DNA from: Pseudalkalibacillus hwajinpoensis
Lineage (GTDB): Bacteria > Bacillota > Bacilli > Bacillales > Guptibacillaceae
Direction: 5' to 3'
Assembly: GCF_039851965.1 (NCBI RefSeq)
Contig: NZ_CP156674.1
Coordinates: forward strand, 2,790,001 to 2,854,000
DNA length: 64,000 nucleotides
Made by a program: the position numbers and the translations under genes. This document shows, one piece after another, positions 33,101-41,192 of the stretch (positions within the stretch are counted from its first letter, which is position 1; every line of letters begins with the position of its first letter). The notes below the pieces were generated by a model. It saw only the letters and a list, made by a program, of their open reading frames with translations, did no database searches and was not told the DNA's origin.

Positions 33101-34260
33101 TCGACTTTTCTATTACTGAAGCAAAAGTACTCGAACCTGGAGCTGACGGTGCTGGTAGTATCGAAGTGACTGGTGAGTCGAGCTTTGATTTAGGCGTTGG
33201 TAAAAAAGCGACGACTGATGTGAAAATCACAACTCCTGAGGATAGTGGCAAGTACACTGCTGGTGTGTTCTTGAAAGACAAAGCAACTGGTGAAGTTCTT
33301 TCCATTATTCCTGTTGAAACAGATGGAGAAATGGTAGACGTCATTGCTGGTGACACTCGCTTTGATACTGCTATTGAAATTTCAAAAGAGATGTATCCTG
33401 AAGGAACAACTGCAGATACAGTGTTTATCGCAACAGGGTTTAACTTCCCAGATGCACTATCAGCAGGACCACTTGCTAGTGCTTATGATGCACCTGTTCT
33501 ATTAGCAGGTAAAGATGGATTGCTCTCAGATGAAGTATTAAATGAAATTTCTCGCTTGAAAGCGAAAAATGTTATGATTCTTGGCGGAGAAAATGCCATT
33601 TCTAAGAAAGTAATTACTCAACTTGCTAATATCGGTGTAAGTACAGCTGATATTGAACGTCTAAGCGGGGATACACGTTATGATACGAACGTTCAAATTA
33701 TCAATAAGCTGGCTGAAAAAGGTGTTGAAAGTGAAGCTGTTTTCCTTGCAACTGGTACGAACTTCGCAGATGCATTAAGTGCTGCATCCATTGCTGGTGC
33801 TAACGATATGCCAATCGTATTAACGGATGGTAAGTCACTTACTGAAGAAGCGAAGAAGGTAATGGAAGGTAAGATGGTTTATGTACTTGGTGGAGATGCT
33901 GTTATTACAGAAGATGTCGTTGAAATGACTGATAAAATTTCACTATCCACGAAACGCCTTGCTGGTGCGAACCGATTTGGTACGCTTGTTGAGATTCATA
34001 AGGAGCTTGGCTCTAATTCAGATCAACTGTTTGTAGCAAACGGAATGAACTTCCCTGATGCACTTGCAGCCGCTCCGCTTGTTGTAAAAGAACAAGGTAG
34101 CATGTTCCTTGTGAAGGGCGATGAGATTCCGAAAGAGATTGAAGCTTATCTAGTTAAGTACTTTACAACAACTGATGTATCAGGTGCTACTGTGCTTGGT
34201 GGAGATAACGCAGTTAATGAAGATGTGAGAGATCAGTTTAACAAATGGTTAAATAAGTAA
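30115..34260 (+). CDS. Large secreted S8 protease with CWB2 repeats
   Basis: A 1381-residue exported protease. A signal peptide ends near EKAEAA (residue 34). The catalytic residues are Asp175 (GIIDTGVDPGHEAF), His355 (DGHGTHVSG), Asn464 (SAGNDG) and Ser558 (GTSMSSPYVAG). Between Asp and His lies an unusual insertion of about 150 residues, very acidic, with calcium-loop-like DSDQDGNPMYRDLNGDEKGD. After the catalytic domain come beta-sandwich regions, including a PPC-like domain (DDLDLYLYRSVDG). Three CWB2 repeats begin near residue 1080 (VIAGDTRFDTA, RLSGDTRYDTN, RLAGANRFGTL). The ATG at 30115 follows GGGGG. Probably a wall-anchored nutritional or processing protease. Confidence 0.9.
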   Translation: MTFKKKVLSVVAGASLVASSFAGMSYSPEKAEAALSETKKFKLPVTQEIASLAASEQAKQELIIVANKHGGPDLTKELESLGVTVKKNTNNYLYLAEVPTHKVLQVYRLDSVGMIGANSEIVLEKSENEDTDLKPKVKNPEEIVKPATEETHSATGVDEFHDKYDGTGVKVGIIDTGVDPGHEAFTQYGDDGEVISSKVKGVVDTVGEGDVWFQDSGEEGDSITVGDNTYNTEGIDAEDDTYYFGTLNPAPYDSDQDGNPMYRDLNGDEKGDAEFGVLLVDDEIYIDTDQDIDFTDEQPYGEGDVDSLDLNEEDEIAGANFRVASPSPTYPGHQFPDSTLYPWPVASIFFDGDGHGTHVSGITAANGPANENETGAVAAEGVAPGADLYGLKVFDSAGRTYGWSIANAMYLAAVPEELGGFGTDVVNMSLGSSPDLNDGSGAYAKIIEDMGELFDTIYVTSAGNDGPGVDSVGAPGDGMKALSIGAYINSKMWATEYGYYPYGKNADGSPVQGEGLWYFSANGPTEDGQQKPDFVAPGSAYASYPEHLGNYAVLQGTSMSSPYVAGAVATLKQAALKDRIPFDYELAREALIQTAVHVDGYTRVAEGAGLIDVPAAYEYIRKHYINEVKEVNVTVYHGEKVSGGPGLYVRNKEVPEEVTVTVENPTDEPKSLNITSDSEWFTPSVDSIELAPGEFKEMTVTYDKSKMSVGVNAGTLLIDDPDTAYAEARSFQTIILGEDFTSEDRFRLTHEDEVQSSKTKSYFFNVEEGAQEVRFALEALKENDEFQGRVRMLVMNPDGDQVNAFQGYAGYEGLGVEDYVAKSPKSGVWEVAVYGTADPVDGYDMNKFKLEAFVQDVVSSPGKIELGSMPGAEVSKSVTFENYLSTKRSVEVVGGEFSKPETTKSRETVADGGVYDKKLTLKNNISLDVSIGNTSDAGDDLDLYLYRSVDGKVVGDYIAIDADGDSEESISLKNLPDGEYIVRVDGYSTVADTTDFDFSITEAKVLEPGADGAGSIEVTGESSFDLGVGKKATTDVKITTPEDSGKYTAGVFLKDKATGEVLSIIPVETDGEMVDVIAGDTRFDTAIEISKEMYPEGTTADTVFIATGFNFPDALSAGPLASAYDAPVLLAGKDGLLSDEVLNEISRLKAKNVMILGGENAISKKVITQLANIGVSTADIERLSGDTRYDTNVQIINKLAEKGVESEAVFLATGTNFADALSAASIAGANDMPIVLTDGKSLTEEAKKVMEGKMVYVLGGDAVITEDVVEMTDKISLSTKRLAGANRFGTLVEIHKELGSNSDQLFVANGMNFPDALAAAPLVVKEQGSMFLVKGDEIPKEIEAYLVKYFTTTDVSGATVLGGDNAVNEDVRDQFNKWLNK

Positions 34261-34265
34261 TTTGT

Positions 34266-34298
34266 TAAAAAAAGCCGCTCATTTTCGAGCGGCTTTTC
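34266..34298 (+). terminator. Intrinsic terminator
   Basis: AAAAGCCGCTC and GAGCGGCTTTT form an 11-bp stem with a 6-nt loop. Confidence 0.88.
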
Positions 34299-34378
34299 AA
34301 TTTGCACTTGCAATCATTTTCCCTTTATTACAATAATACTAATAGATACCATTATTCGACAGATTTTTAGGGGGAGTT

Positions 34379-35164
34379 ATGAAGAATATCATTTTTCTAC
34401 TAGCTTTCATTGGTTGCTTTGCGTTGGTGATTGCTGGTAAGTTTCATTGGGACGATAAAAATGAGCAGTCCGGTCTGGCTGTTAGTGCTGAAGTTGAATC
34501 TGGTTCATTGGCCGAGGAGAATAGTGTAAAGGAAAAACCAATTAGTGATGAAAAGTTGAAGAAATTAGTTGCGAATTTCCCTGAACAGCTTCACGAAAAA
34601 ATGATGAGTTCAAACGAACCAGTTTCCCTTGTAATTATGGGCTCAGAAATGATTGGAACGAAAGAAGCTGGGCTGGAGTCAATTGTAGAAGAAGGTCTTG
34701 AAGAAGCCTACTGGAAAGGTGCTTTTAAGGTGGAGCAAATTACCTTTGAAGAGGCAACCACCAGCACAGTCGTTCAAGAAGAATTATATAAAGAGGTTAT
34801 TCAACAAAAACCTGATGTTGTTTTAATGGAGACATTTACGCTTAATGACAATGGTAACGTTGTGATCGAAGAAAGCCATCAGAATTTATCTACCATCATT
34901 ACTGAATTAAAGGAAGCCATCCCGGGAATTAGCGTTATGGTCATGCCTTCTAATCCAATTTCTGATCCAGACTATTATTCTCTTCAGATTAATAAACTTG
35001 GAGATTATGCTGAAAACAAAGACTTCATTTATCTCGATCACTGGGAAGCGTGGCCAGATGTTAACGATGAGGTTATAAAGAAATACTTAAGTGATTCCAA
35101 GCCAAACGAAAAAGGCTTCAACGTTTGGGGAGACTTTATCGTAAATTATATGAGTGGTAAGTGA
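34379..35164 (+). CDS. SGNH/GDSL-like membrane-anchored protein
   Basis: A 261-residue protein with an N-terminal hydrophobic anchor or signal (residues 5-22), a charged linker and a domain that resembles SGNH hydrolases of exopolysaccharide clusters. VSLVIMGSEMIG fits the first block (a G-S pair in place of GDS), KPDVVLMETFTLND the central one, and FNVWGDF the end. The classic SGNH residues are not all evident, so hydrolase activity is uncertain. It might act as an O-acetyl esterase or transferase on the wall polymer. AGGGGGAG precedes the ATG at 34379. It has its own terminator. Confidence 0.6.
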   Translation: MKNIIFLLAFIGCFALVIAGKFHWDDKNEQSGLAVSAEVESGSLAEENSVKEKPISDEKLKKLVANFPEQLHEKMMSSNEPVSLVIMGSEMIGTKEAGLESIVEEGLEEAYWKGAFKVEQITFEEATTSTVVQEELYKEVIQQKPDVVLMETFTLNDNGNVVIEESHQNLSTIITELKEAIPGISVMVMPSNPISDPDYYSLQINKLGDYAENKDFIYLDHWEAWPDVNDEVIKKYLSDSKPNEKGFNVWGDFIVNYMSGK

Positions 35165-35165
35165 A

Positions 35166-35205
35166 CAAAAGCCTTCCTTATAATAGAGGGAAGGCTTTTG
35201 CTTTT
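35166..35205 (+). terminator. Intrinsic terminator
   Basis: CAAAAGCCTTCC and GGAAGGCTTTTG form a 12-bp stem, followed by CTTTTT. Confidence 0.85.
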
Positions 35206-35268
35206 TGGTGACTGTTTTAATATGATGTTAATGAACACGAATTTTATTCGGATAAAAGGAGAGTCAAC

Positions 35269-36414
35269 ATGGCACCTATCAAAGTAATAAGTGTTTTTGG
35301 TACCAGACCTGAAGCGATCAAAATGGCGCCACTGGTTAATGAGTTAAAGAAGTACCCACAATTCATTACGCCTCTTGTTGCTGTAACAGCACAGCATCGT
35401 GAAATGCTAGATCAAGTCTTAGCTATTTTTGATATTGAGCCTGATTATGATTTGAATATCATGAAAAGCAAGCAAACCCTGGCAGATATTACAACACGAG
35501 CGATGAACGGGCTTGACGAAATAATGAAAAAGGAAAACCCTGATCTTGTGCTTGTGCACGGAGACACAACGACAACATTTGCAGCGAGCCTTGCAGCGTT
35601 TTACAACCAGGTGTCAGTTGGACATGTGGAGGCGGGACTGCGTTCGTATAACAAAATGTCACCCTATCCTGAAGAAATGAACAGAATGCTCACTGGGGTA
35701 CTCGCAGATCTGAATTTTGCTCCAACGATGAGAGCGTATGATAATTTATTGAATGAAGGAAAGTCAGAAAGTAGTATTTTTGTAACGGGTAATACAGCAA
35801 TCGATGCGCTAAAAAGCACAGTTCGAAATGATTATTCCCATCCCCTGTTAGAAGAATTGAACGGAAAGCGTATGGTCCTGCTTACCTCACACCGACGGGA
35901 GAATCATGGACAACCAATGAGGGATATTTTTCGCGCAGTCAATCGAATTGTAAAGGAACATGAAGACGTGCATGTTGTTTTTCCAGTTCATTTAAATCCG
36001 ATGATTCGCGAGCTTGCGGATGAAGTGCTGGGTGGAAATAATCGCGTTCACTTAACATCGCCATTAGATGTTATTGACTTCCACAACTTTGCTTCACGGG
36101 CAACGCTTATTCTTACCGATTCGGGTGGGGTTCAGGAAGAAGCACCGTCTCTTGGAAGTCCTGTTCTTGTTTTGCGCGAAAATACTGAACGTCCAGAAGG
36201 TGTTTCGGCTGGAACGCTTAAACTTGTCGGTACTGATGAAGACAAAATTTATTCAACCGCTTCCGAGTTATTAGCAAATCAAGACGAATACGAAAAGATG
36301 TCCAGGGCTTCAAATCCTTATGGAGATGGAGAAGCATCCAAACGGATCGTCGATGCGATTTTGTATCATTTTGAATTAACAAAAGAAAAGCCGGAGTCAT
36401 TTATTGAATCATAA
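35269..36414 (+). CDS. mnaA: UDP-N-acetylglucosamine 2-epimerase
   Basis: A 381-residue non-hydrolysing epimerase that interconverts UDP-GlcNAc and UDP-ManNAc. Family signatures are VFGTRPEAIKMAPLV, LVHGDTTTTFA, GHVEAGLRS, PEEMNR, TGNTAIDAL, TSHRRENHG and TDSGGVQEEAPSLG. UDP-ManNAc is needed for the wall teichoic acid linkage unit and, through a dehydrogenase like the one at 42496, for ManNAc-uronic-acid polymers. AAAGGAGAG precedes the ATG at 35269. It is monocistronic with a terminator, but sits among wall genes. Confidence 0.95.
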   Translation: MAPIKVISVFGTRPEAIKMAPLVNELKKYPQFITPLVAVTAQHREMLDQVLAIFDIEPDYDLNIMKSKQTLADITTRAMNGLDEIMKKENPDLVLVHGDTTTTFAASLAAFYNQVSVGHVEAGLRSYNKMSPYPEEMNRMLTGVLADLNFAPTMRAYDNLLNEGKSESSIFVTGNTAIDALKSTVRNDYSHPLLEELNGKRMVLLTSHRRENHGQPMRDIFRAVNRIVKEHEDVHVVFPVHLNPMIRELADEVLGGNNRVHLTSPLDVIDFHNFASRATLILTDSGGVQEEAPSLGSPVLVLRENTERPEGVSAGTLKLVGTDEDKIYSTASELLANQDEYEKMSRASNPYGDGEASKRIVDAILYHFELTKEKPESFIES

Positions 36415-36441
36415 GCGATTAACAATTATGACTATTATTAT

Positions 36442-36479
36442 GAAAGAAGCCGATCTAATTTAGTCGGTTTCTTTTTTTA
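36442..36479 (+). terminator. Intrinsic terminator
   Basis: GAAAGAAGCCGA and TCGGTTTCTTTT pair imperfectly around an A/T-rich loop and run into seven T residues. Confidence 0.75.
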
Positions 36480-36606
36480 CATTTATGAGCCGAATATCAA
36501 CAACGTAGGAAGATCTTCTTAATTTGCATTAATTATGAAACTAGAATGGAAGTTATGGTGATGCTGGTATAAAATGTATAGGATTACGTTGATAGGGGAG
36601 TGGAAT

Positions 36607-38688
36607 ATGAAGAAAAGCTTTATTGTGAGTAGCTTTGTTTTGTTAATTACGCTTTTTGGCGCACCTACCTTTACATTTGCAGAAAAATATTTAATAATCG
36701 ATCCTGGTCACGGTGGTAGGTTTACAGGTACATCAGGTTATTCGGGAAATCAAACAGGATTCTATGAAAAGGTCGGAACACTTGAGATTGGATTAAAGCT
36801 TAGAGAGGAGCTTAAAGACACTGATATTAAAGTCTTTATGACTCGTGAAATTGATAAAGATTTTGCTAATGATTCGAAGGAAGATTTAATAGCACGTACG
36901 AAGGTAGCAAATAATTATGCAAAGGGTAACAATGATAATTCTATTTTCATGTCTATCCACCATAATGCGTATCCTTTCAGTACGCTTGTCCGTGGATATG
37001 AAACCTACTACTATAGTAAAGCAGCTGCCTGGGACGAGGAATACCCGCCAGATCCGATTCAAGTTTCTTATGAACTAGACAGTCGGCGTCTCGCAAATAA
37101 CGTTCACCCACTTGTGCTGAATGAAACAGGATTATCAGACAAAAGAATACATAACGATCAGGCGTTTTTTGTGATCCGCAATACGCAGATGCCTTCTGTT
37201 CTAGTCGAGTTAGGGTACATGTCAAATCCTTCTGAAGAAAGTTTGATAAAAACGGATCAGTTTCAACAAAATGCCGCAGAAGCACTGGCGCAAGCAGCAA
37301 AGAACTTCTTTAAAGTTTTTGAAGTGATCGATAGTAACGGGAATGAAATAAAACAGTTCACTTCTCGAACTGAGGCGATTAACTATGCAAAGACGCTTAA
37401 GAATGTAATAGTGTTTGATAAAGACAAACAGGAAACAATCTATGATTCTATTAATGCTAGATATGAAGTTTATGCATCTAAGATGAGTGAGGCGACGAAA
37501 TTTGTAACACTTTCTGATGCGATTGAATTTGCAAGAAACCAGAGTGATTCAAAAGTGATTGATACGAAAGAGGGCAGTGTTGAATGGTCCAATTATTTGT
37601 ATCGCCCTTATCAGGTACGTGACCAAAATGGATCTTTGGGAAATTATTACGAATTAGATCAGGCGATTGATGCTGCAGACACGTTTGCGAAGGCCAAAGT
37701 GGTCAAACGATCATCTGAAGATGTTTTATGGACGAGCATTACTGGAGAAGAGATAACTAAGTCAGTCAAGACAAAAGAATTATCTGGAATCGATCGTTTT
37801 GAAACAGCGGTTAAGATTTCACAGGAATTATATCCTGACGGTTTTGATAATACGAACGAACATAAAACGGTTATCCTTACAAATGGGCTGGGGTATGCAG
37901 ACGCCCTTTCAGTTGGACCTCTGGCAGCGGAGTTAGGCAATGCACCAATATTACTGTCGAGAGAAGCATCGCTTGATTCGTTTAGTAAAAAGGAAATTTC
38001 ACGTCTTGATGCTGAAAAAGTGATTCTCATCGGTGGTCCAGCTGCGTTATTTAATAACGTAGAAAATCAGGTTAAAGATTTGGGCGTTGAAGTGGAACGA
38101 ATAGGTGGCGCTAACCGGTATGAAACAAATCTATTGATCAATAAAAGGTTAAGCAATGTTAAAGGAGCTTTCGTAGCGAATGGCTTGACGTTCGCGGATG
38201 CTCTTGCAAGCGCCCCTATTGCTGCTTCATCAGGTTGGTCAATTGTTCTGTCTGACAGAAGTAAGTTAACCGAAGACGCTTTGGAGTATATGGACAATAA
38301 AGAGACGAAAATTCTTGGCGGGGAAACCGTTATGTCCGAAACCATTGAACAGCAGCTTGAGAGCATGAATGGTTCAAGCTCAGTTGAACGATTATCAGGA
38401 GACAATCGATACGAGACGCTTGCCGCGATTCTAAAGGAGTTTAGTGGTGAGATGGCGTCTGATACTGTTCTTCTCTCTATTGGACAGGATTTCCCAGATG
38501 CCCTCGTTGCTTCTACTCTTTCAGTTGAAACTAATGCCCCTTTAATCCTTGTACATGATGATTTGGATGCAAACGTACAGGATGTGCTATGGGATTACGG
38601 ACTTGAAAATCGTGTTACTACCTTGACGAGGATCGGTGGTCGCGTAGAAGAAGATGCAGTAAAGCAAGTGAAAAACCGTTTATATTAA
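36607..38688 (+). CDS. N-acetylmuramoyl-L-alanine amidase with CWB2 repeats
   Basis: A 693-residue exported amidase (Amidase_3). A signal peptide (residues 1-25) is followed by the zinc-dependent catalytic domain with IDPGHGGRFTG, the Glu in the TLEIGLKL region, SIHHNAYPF and VLVELGYMSN. A linker with two SPOR-like segments (EIKQFTSRTEAINYAKTLKN type) leads to three CWB2 repeats from about residue 395 (LSGIDRFETA, RIGGANRYETN, RLSGDNRYETL). It cuts the stem peptide from muramic acid, like B. subtilis LytC, though there CWB2 precedes the catalytic domain. The ATG at 36607 follows AGGGGAG; an earlier ATG lacks a site. Confidence 0.9.
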   Translation: MKKSFIVSSFVLLITLFGAPTFTFAEKYLIIDPGHGGRFTGTSGYSGNQTGFYEKVGTLEIGLKLREELKDTDIKVFMTREIDKDFANDSKEDLIARTKVANNYAKGNNDNSIFMSIHHNAYPFSTLVRGYETYYYSKAAAWDEEYPPDPIQVSYELDSRRLANNVHPLVLNETGLSDKRIHNDQAFFVIRNTQMPSVLVELGYMSNPSEESLIKTDQFQQNAAEALAQAAKNFFKVFEVIDSNGNEIKQFTSRTEAINYAKTLKNVIVFDKDKQETIYDSINARYEVYASKMSEATKFVTLSDAIEFARNQSDSKVIDTKEGSVEWSNYLYRPYQVRDQNGSLGNYYELDQAIDAADTFAKAKVVKRSSEDVLWTSITGEEITKSVKTKELSGIDRFETAVKISQELYPDGFDNTNEHKTVILTNGLGYADALSVGPLAAELGNAPILLSREASLDSFSKKEISRLDAEKVILIGGPAALFNNVENQVKDLGVEVERIGGANRYETNLLINKRLSNVKGAFVANGLTFADALASAPIAASSGWSIVLSDRSKLTEDALEYMDNKETKILGGETVMSETIEQQLESMNGSSSVERLSGDNRYETLAAILKEFSGEMASDTVLLSIGQDFPDALVASTLSVETNAPLILVHDDLDANVQDVLWDYGLENRVTTLTRIGGRVEEDAVKQVKNRLY

Positions 38689-38721
38689 TTGATGGTGACG
38701 AATGATATAAAGGAGGCATAC

Positions 38722-39357
38722 ATGAAGATCAGGATCGGCTTAATTGTAACGGCATTTCTCTTATTTACTACTGCCTGTGGAACAGCAACATCTGAGAGCT
38801 CGGACGCTGTTGGTGAGTCAGCAAATCAAACAAATGAACAAACAGATAGTAACGGAGCGCTTGAGGAAAAAGGTGTTAACCTTACGAACTATCGAGCTGA
38901 AGAGGGCGTGGTTAAATCTTTTACGTCCAATGGTCAACCTCATTTTAATGAGGAAATTATTGATCAAAATAAAACCTATGTGCAACGTGTGATTACCCTT
39001 GGAAGTATGAAGACGCTCCAAATTCTAAAATGGACTGAAGAAGACGTTTCGATCGTGGAAGAAGAAAGTAATCCGGAGCAGATACAAAGTAAGTTAGATG
39101 GGTTTGAAGCGGTAGAAGAAGTCGATACACTTTTAACGTTATCCGATGAATCGAATAGAACAGTAACCTTATTGGAAAGTGTGGAAGTACCATATGGGAC
39201 ATTTGAAGATGTTATTGAGATGAAGCGCAGCATTGGAGAGGAAAATATGGTCGTCACGACTTATTACGCGCCAAATACTGGGTTAATCAAGCAGGTTTAT
39301 GAGATTGGTGGAGATCAACCACAAAAAGAAATCGTTGAACTCGCTTCAATTAAATAG
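38722..39357 (+). CDS. Probable lipoprotein, unknown function
   Basis: A 211-residue protein with a short basic start, one hydrophobic helix and a lipobox-like FTTACGT (cysteine about residue 19), then a Ser/Asn/Gln-rich linker. The mature part carries ITLGSMKTLQILKWTEEDV and VEVPYGTFEDVIEMK, the latter typical of proteins that measure or process surface polymers in Bacillaceae, but no named family is clear. The lipobox lacks the usual leucine at -3. AAAGGAGG precedes the ATG at 38722. It lies 33 nt after the amidase gene and is probably co-transcribed, reminiscent of lipoprotein LytA beside LytC. Confidence 0.65.
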   Translation: MKIRIGLIVTAFLLFTTACGTATSESSDAVGESANQTNEQTDSNGALEEKGVNLTNYRAEEGVVKSFTSNGQPHFNEEIIDQNKTYVQRVITLGSMKTLQILKWTEEDVSIVEEESNPEQIQSKLDGFEAVEEVDTLLTLSDESNRTVTLLESVEVPYGTFEDVIEMKRSIGEENMVVTTYYAPNTGLIKQVYEIGGDQPQKEIVELASIK

Positions 39358-39365
39358 AAATAGGG

Positions 39366-39394
39366 AAAAGCAGCCTTTATAGGGTTGCTTTTTA
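39366..39394 (+). terminator. Intrinsic terminator after the amidase-lipoprotein unit
   Basis: AAAAGCAGCC pairs with GGGTTGCTTTTT (G-U pairs included) around a 6-nt loop. The next 250 bp hold only a promoter and no gene that I can support. Confidence 0.7.
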
Positions 39395-39542
39395 CTATTA
39401 AAGAAAATCATATAAATAGAAACGTCAAAAGATGGCAATTCGCGTTTAATTGTGAAACAATTAGTAGATGATTGCTTTTAGAGAGCAACAATAAGATTTT
39501 GTTAGTTACGGTTGAATAAGGAGGTGGATTGACGAAATAGTG

Positions 39543-39570
39543 TTGAGATGTGTCGTTTTATATTTATAAT
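39543..39570 (+). promoter_or_regulatory. Sigma-A promoter of the glycan export cluster
   Basis: TTGAGA at 39543-39548 and a perfect TATAAT at 39565-39570 are separated by 16 bp, about 115 bp before the chosen exporter start. Confidence 0.6.
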
Positions 39571-39686
39571 CTCTCTTAAATTTACATCGTCCTTCTGTTT
39601 TTAGTAGACGTCAGAGGCGGAATTATATAAAATGTATAAAGATGTTTGCAAATATAAATGTAGTTAGATTGGGAGTTAAAAGACGA

Positions 39687-40466
39687 ATGTTTAAAAAATT
39701 ACTCAATGATTGGCGAAACAACAAAGACTTGCTTTACCATCTGACAGTATCTGAATTAAAATCTAATACAGCTAGAACATATCTTGGAACATTGTGGTGG
39801 ATTATCGATCCTATTCTTTACATGGCGATTTACTATTTACTTGTAGGAGTTATTTTAGGTAGAGGTGGAGAGGACTATGCCGTTTACCTCTTTACAGGCT
39901 TAATACCTTTAAAGTGGGCGACTGCATGTATGGTCGATGCCACAACCGCCATTTCTTCAAAGGCAAGGATTTTACAACAGGTATATGTGCCTAAGCTGAC
40001 ATTCATCCTCGTTAGACTCGGAGTGAATACATTTAAGTTTCTCGTAAGTTCCATTATGATGGTATTATTCCTTTATTTCAGCGGAGTAGACCTAACGGTA
40101 AATGCGTTGAATTTCTTTATCGTTGTGCTATTTAATTTAGTGTTATTACTCGGGATAATGATCCTAATGGCCCATATCGGTGTGTACCTGAAGGACATCA
40201 AAAACATGATGCAATATATTTCACGTACACTGCTTTATTTATCACCGGTGCTTTTCCGCATGGAGGATGCGCCTGAAAGAATTCGAGAGCTTCTTTACTT
40301 GAATCCATTTACGAATTTTCTTGTTTCTTACCGAAATATCTTTCTATACAAGGGACAGCCACTTTGGGACAATCTTTTCATCATATTAGGATTCTCATTA
40401 GTACTGTTGTTCATTGGGATTCGCATCCTGAACAAATACGACAAACAATATGCTAAGGTGATTTAA
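39687..40466 (+). CDS. Polysaccharide ABC exporter permease (TagG/Wzm-like)
   Basis: A 259-residue ABC-2 type permease with six membrane helices. The start MFKKLLNDWRNNKDLLYHL and the block TYLGTLWWIIDPILYMAIYY are typical of TagG, KpsM and Wzm exporters. It moves a lipid-linked glycan across the membrane together with the ATPase encoded next. The ATG at 39687 is preferred because family members begin here and GGGAG lies 11 nt upstream; an in-frame ATG at 39642 has no site. Its stop abuts the ATPase start. Confidence 0.88.
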   Translation: MFKKLLNDWRNNKDLLYHLTVSELKSNTARTYLGTLWWIIDPILYMAIYYLLVGVILGRGGEDYAVYLFTGLIPLKWATACMVDATTAISSKARILQQVYVPKLTFILVRLGVNTFKFLVSSIMMVLFLYFSGVDLTVNALNFFIVVLFNLVLLLGIMILMAHIGVYLKDIKNMMQYISRTLLYLSPVLFRMEDAPERIRELLYLNPFTNFLVSYRNIFLYKGQPLWDNLFIILGFSLVLLFIGIRILNKYDKQYAKVI

Positions 40467-41192
40467 TTGAAAAAGGACATTATTGAACTTAATGATATAT
40501 GGGTTTCGTATCCTGAGGACTCTGAGAATCCATTTAAGCGACTGATCAGCAAGGATAAGAAACAATTCTGGGCCTTGAAAGGTCTTGACTTCACGGTTAA
40601 AAAGGGTGAAGTGCTTGGGATTATTGGGCGAAATGGTTCAGGTAAAAGTACTTTATTGAAGCTGATGAGTGGATTGATTGAGCCAGATAAAGGGAATTAT
40701 CATGTCGAAGGAAAGCGCCCAATGCTGCTTTCCCTCGGTGCGGGCTTTCAACCTGAATTGTCAGGCATCGAGAATATTTATCTAAATGCGCTTCTGTTAG
40801 GAAACCGCAAGAAGAAAATTGATGACAACCTTGAGGCAATCATTGAATTCTCTGAGTTAGACGACTTTATTTATAAGCCAGTGAGAACCTATTCTTCAGG
40901 AATGAAGGCAAGACTTGCTTTCTCAACAGCGATCATGCTTGATCCTGAAATTTTACTAATTGATGAAGTTCTGGGCGTAGGCGATTCTGCTTTCCAGAAG
41001 AAGTGTAAAGAGGCAATCCTTGAGAAAATTAAGCAGGATCGAACCGTTATTCTAGTTACCCATTCCTCAAACCTTGTGAAGCAAATTTGCGATCGGGTTG
41101 TTTGGATTCACCGTGGCGAACAGAAAGCAGTCGGTGAAACAAAGGGAATTGTCGAAGAGTACGATGCTTTTATGAAGAGTAAACAAAAATGA
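40467..41192 (+). CDS. Polysaccharide ABC exporter ATPase (TagH/Wzt-like)
   Basis: A 241-residue ATPase. Visible are Walker A GRNGSGKST, the signature YSSGMKARL, Walker B ILLIDEVLGVGD and the H-loop VTHSSN. The LSLGAGFQPELSG segment marks the polysaccharide-export subgroup. It lacks the long C-terminal domains of TagH or Wzt, so it carries no substrate-binding module of its own. A TTG start at 40467 directly follows the permease stop and has AAGGTGAT upstream. Confidence 0.92.
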   Translation: MKKDIIELNDIWVSYPEDSENPFKRLISKDKKQFWALKGLDFTVKKGEVLGIIGRNGSGKSTLLKLMSGLIEPDKGNYHVEGKRPMLLSLGAGFQPELSGIENIYLNALLLGNRKKKIDDNLEAIIEFSELDDFIYKPVRTYSSGMKARLAFSTAIMLDPEILLIDEVLGVGDSAFQKKCKEAILEKIKQDRTVILVTHSSNLVKQICDRVVWIHRGEQKAVGETKGIVEEYDAFMKSKQK

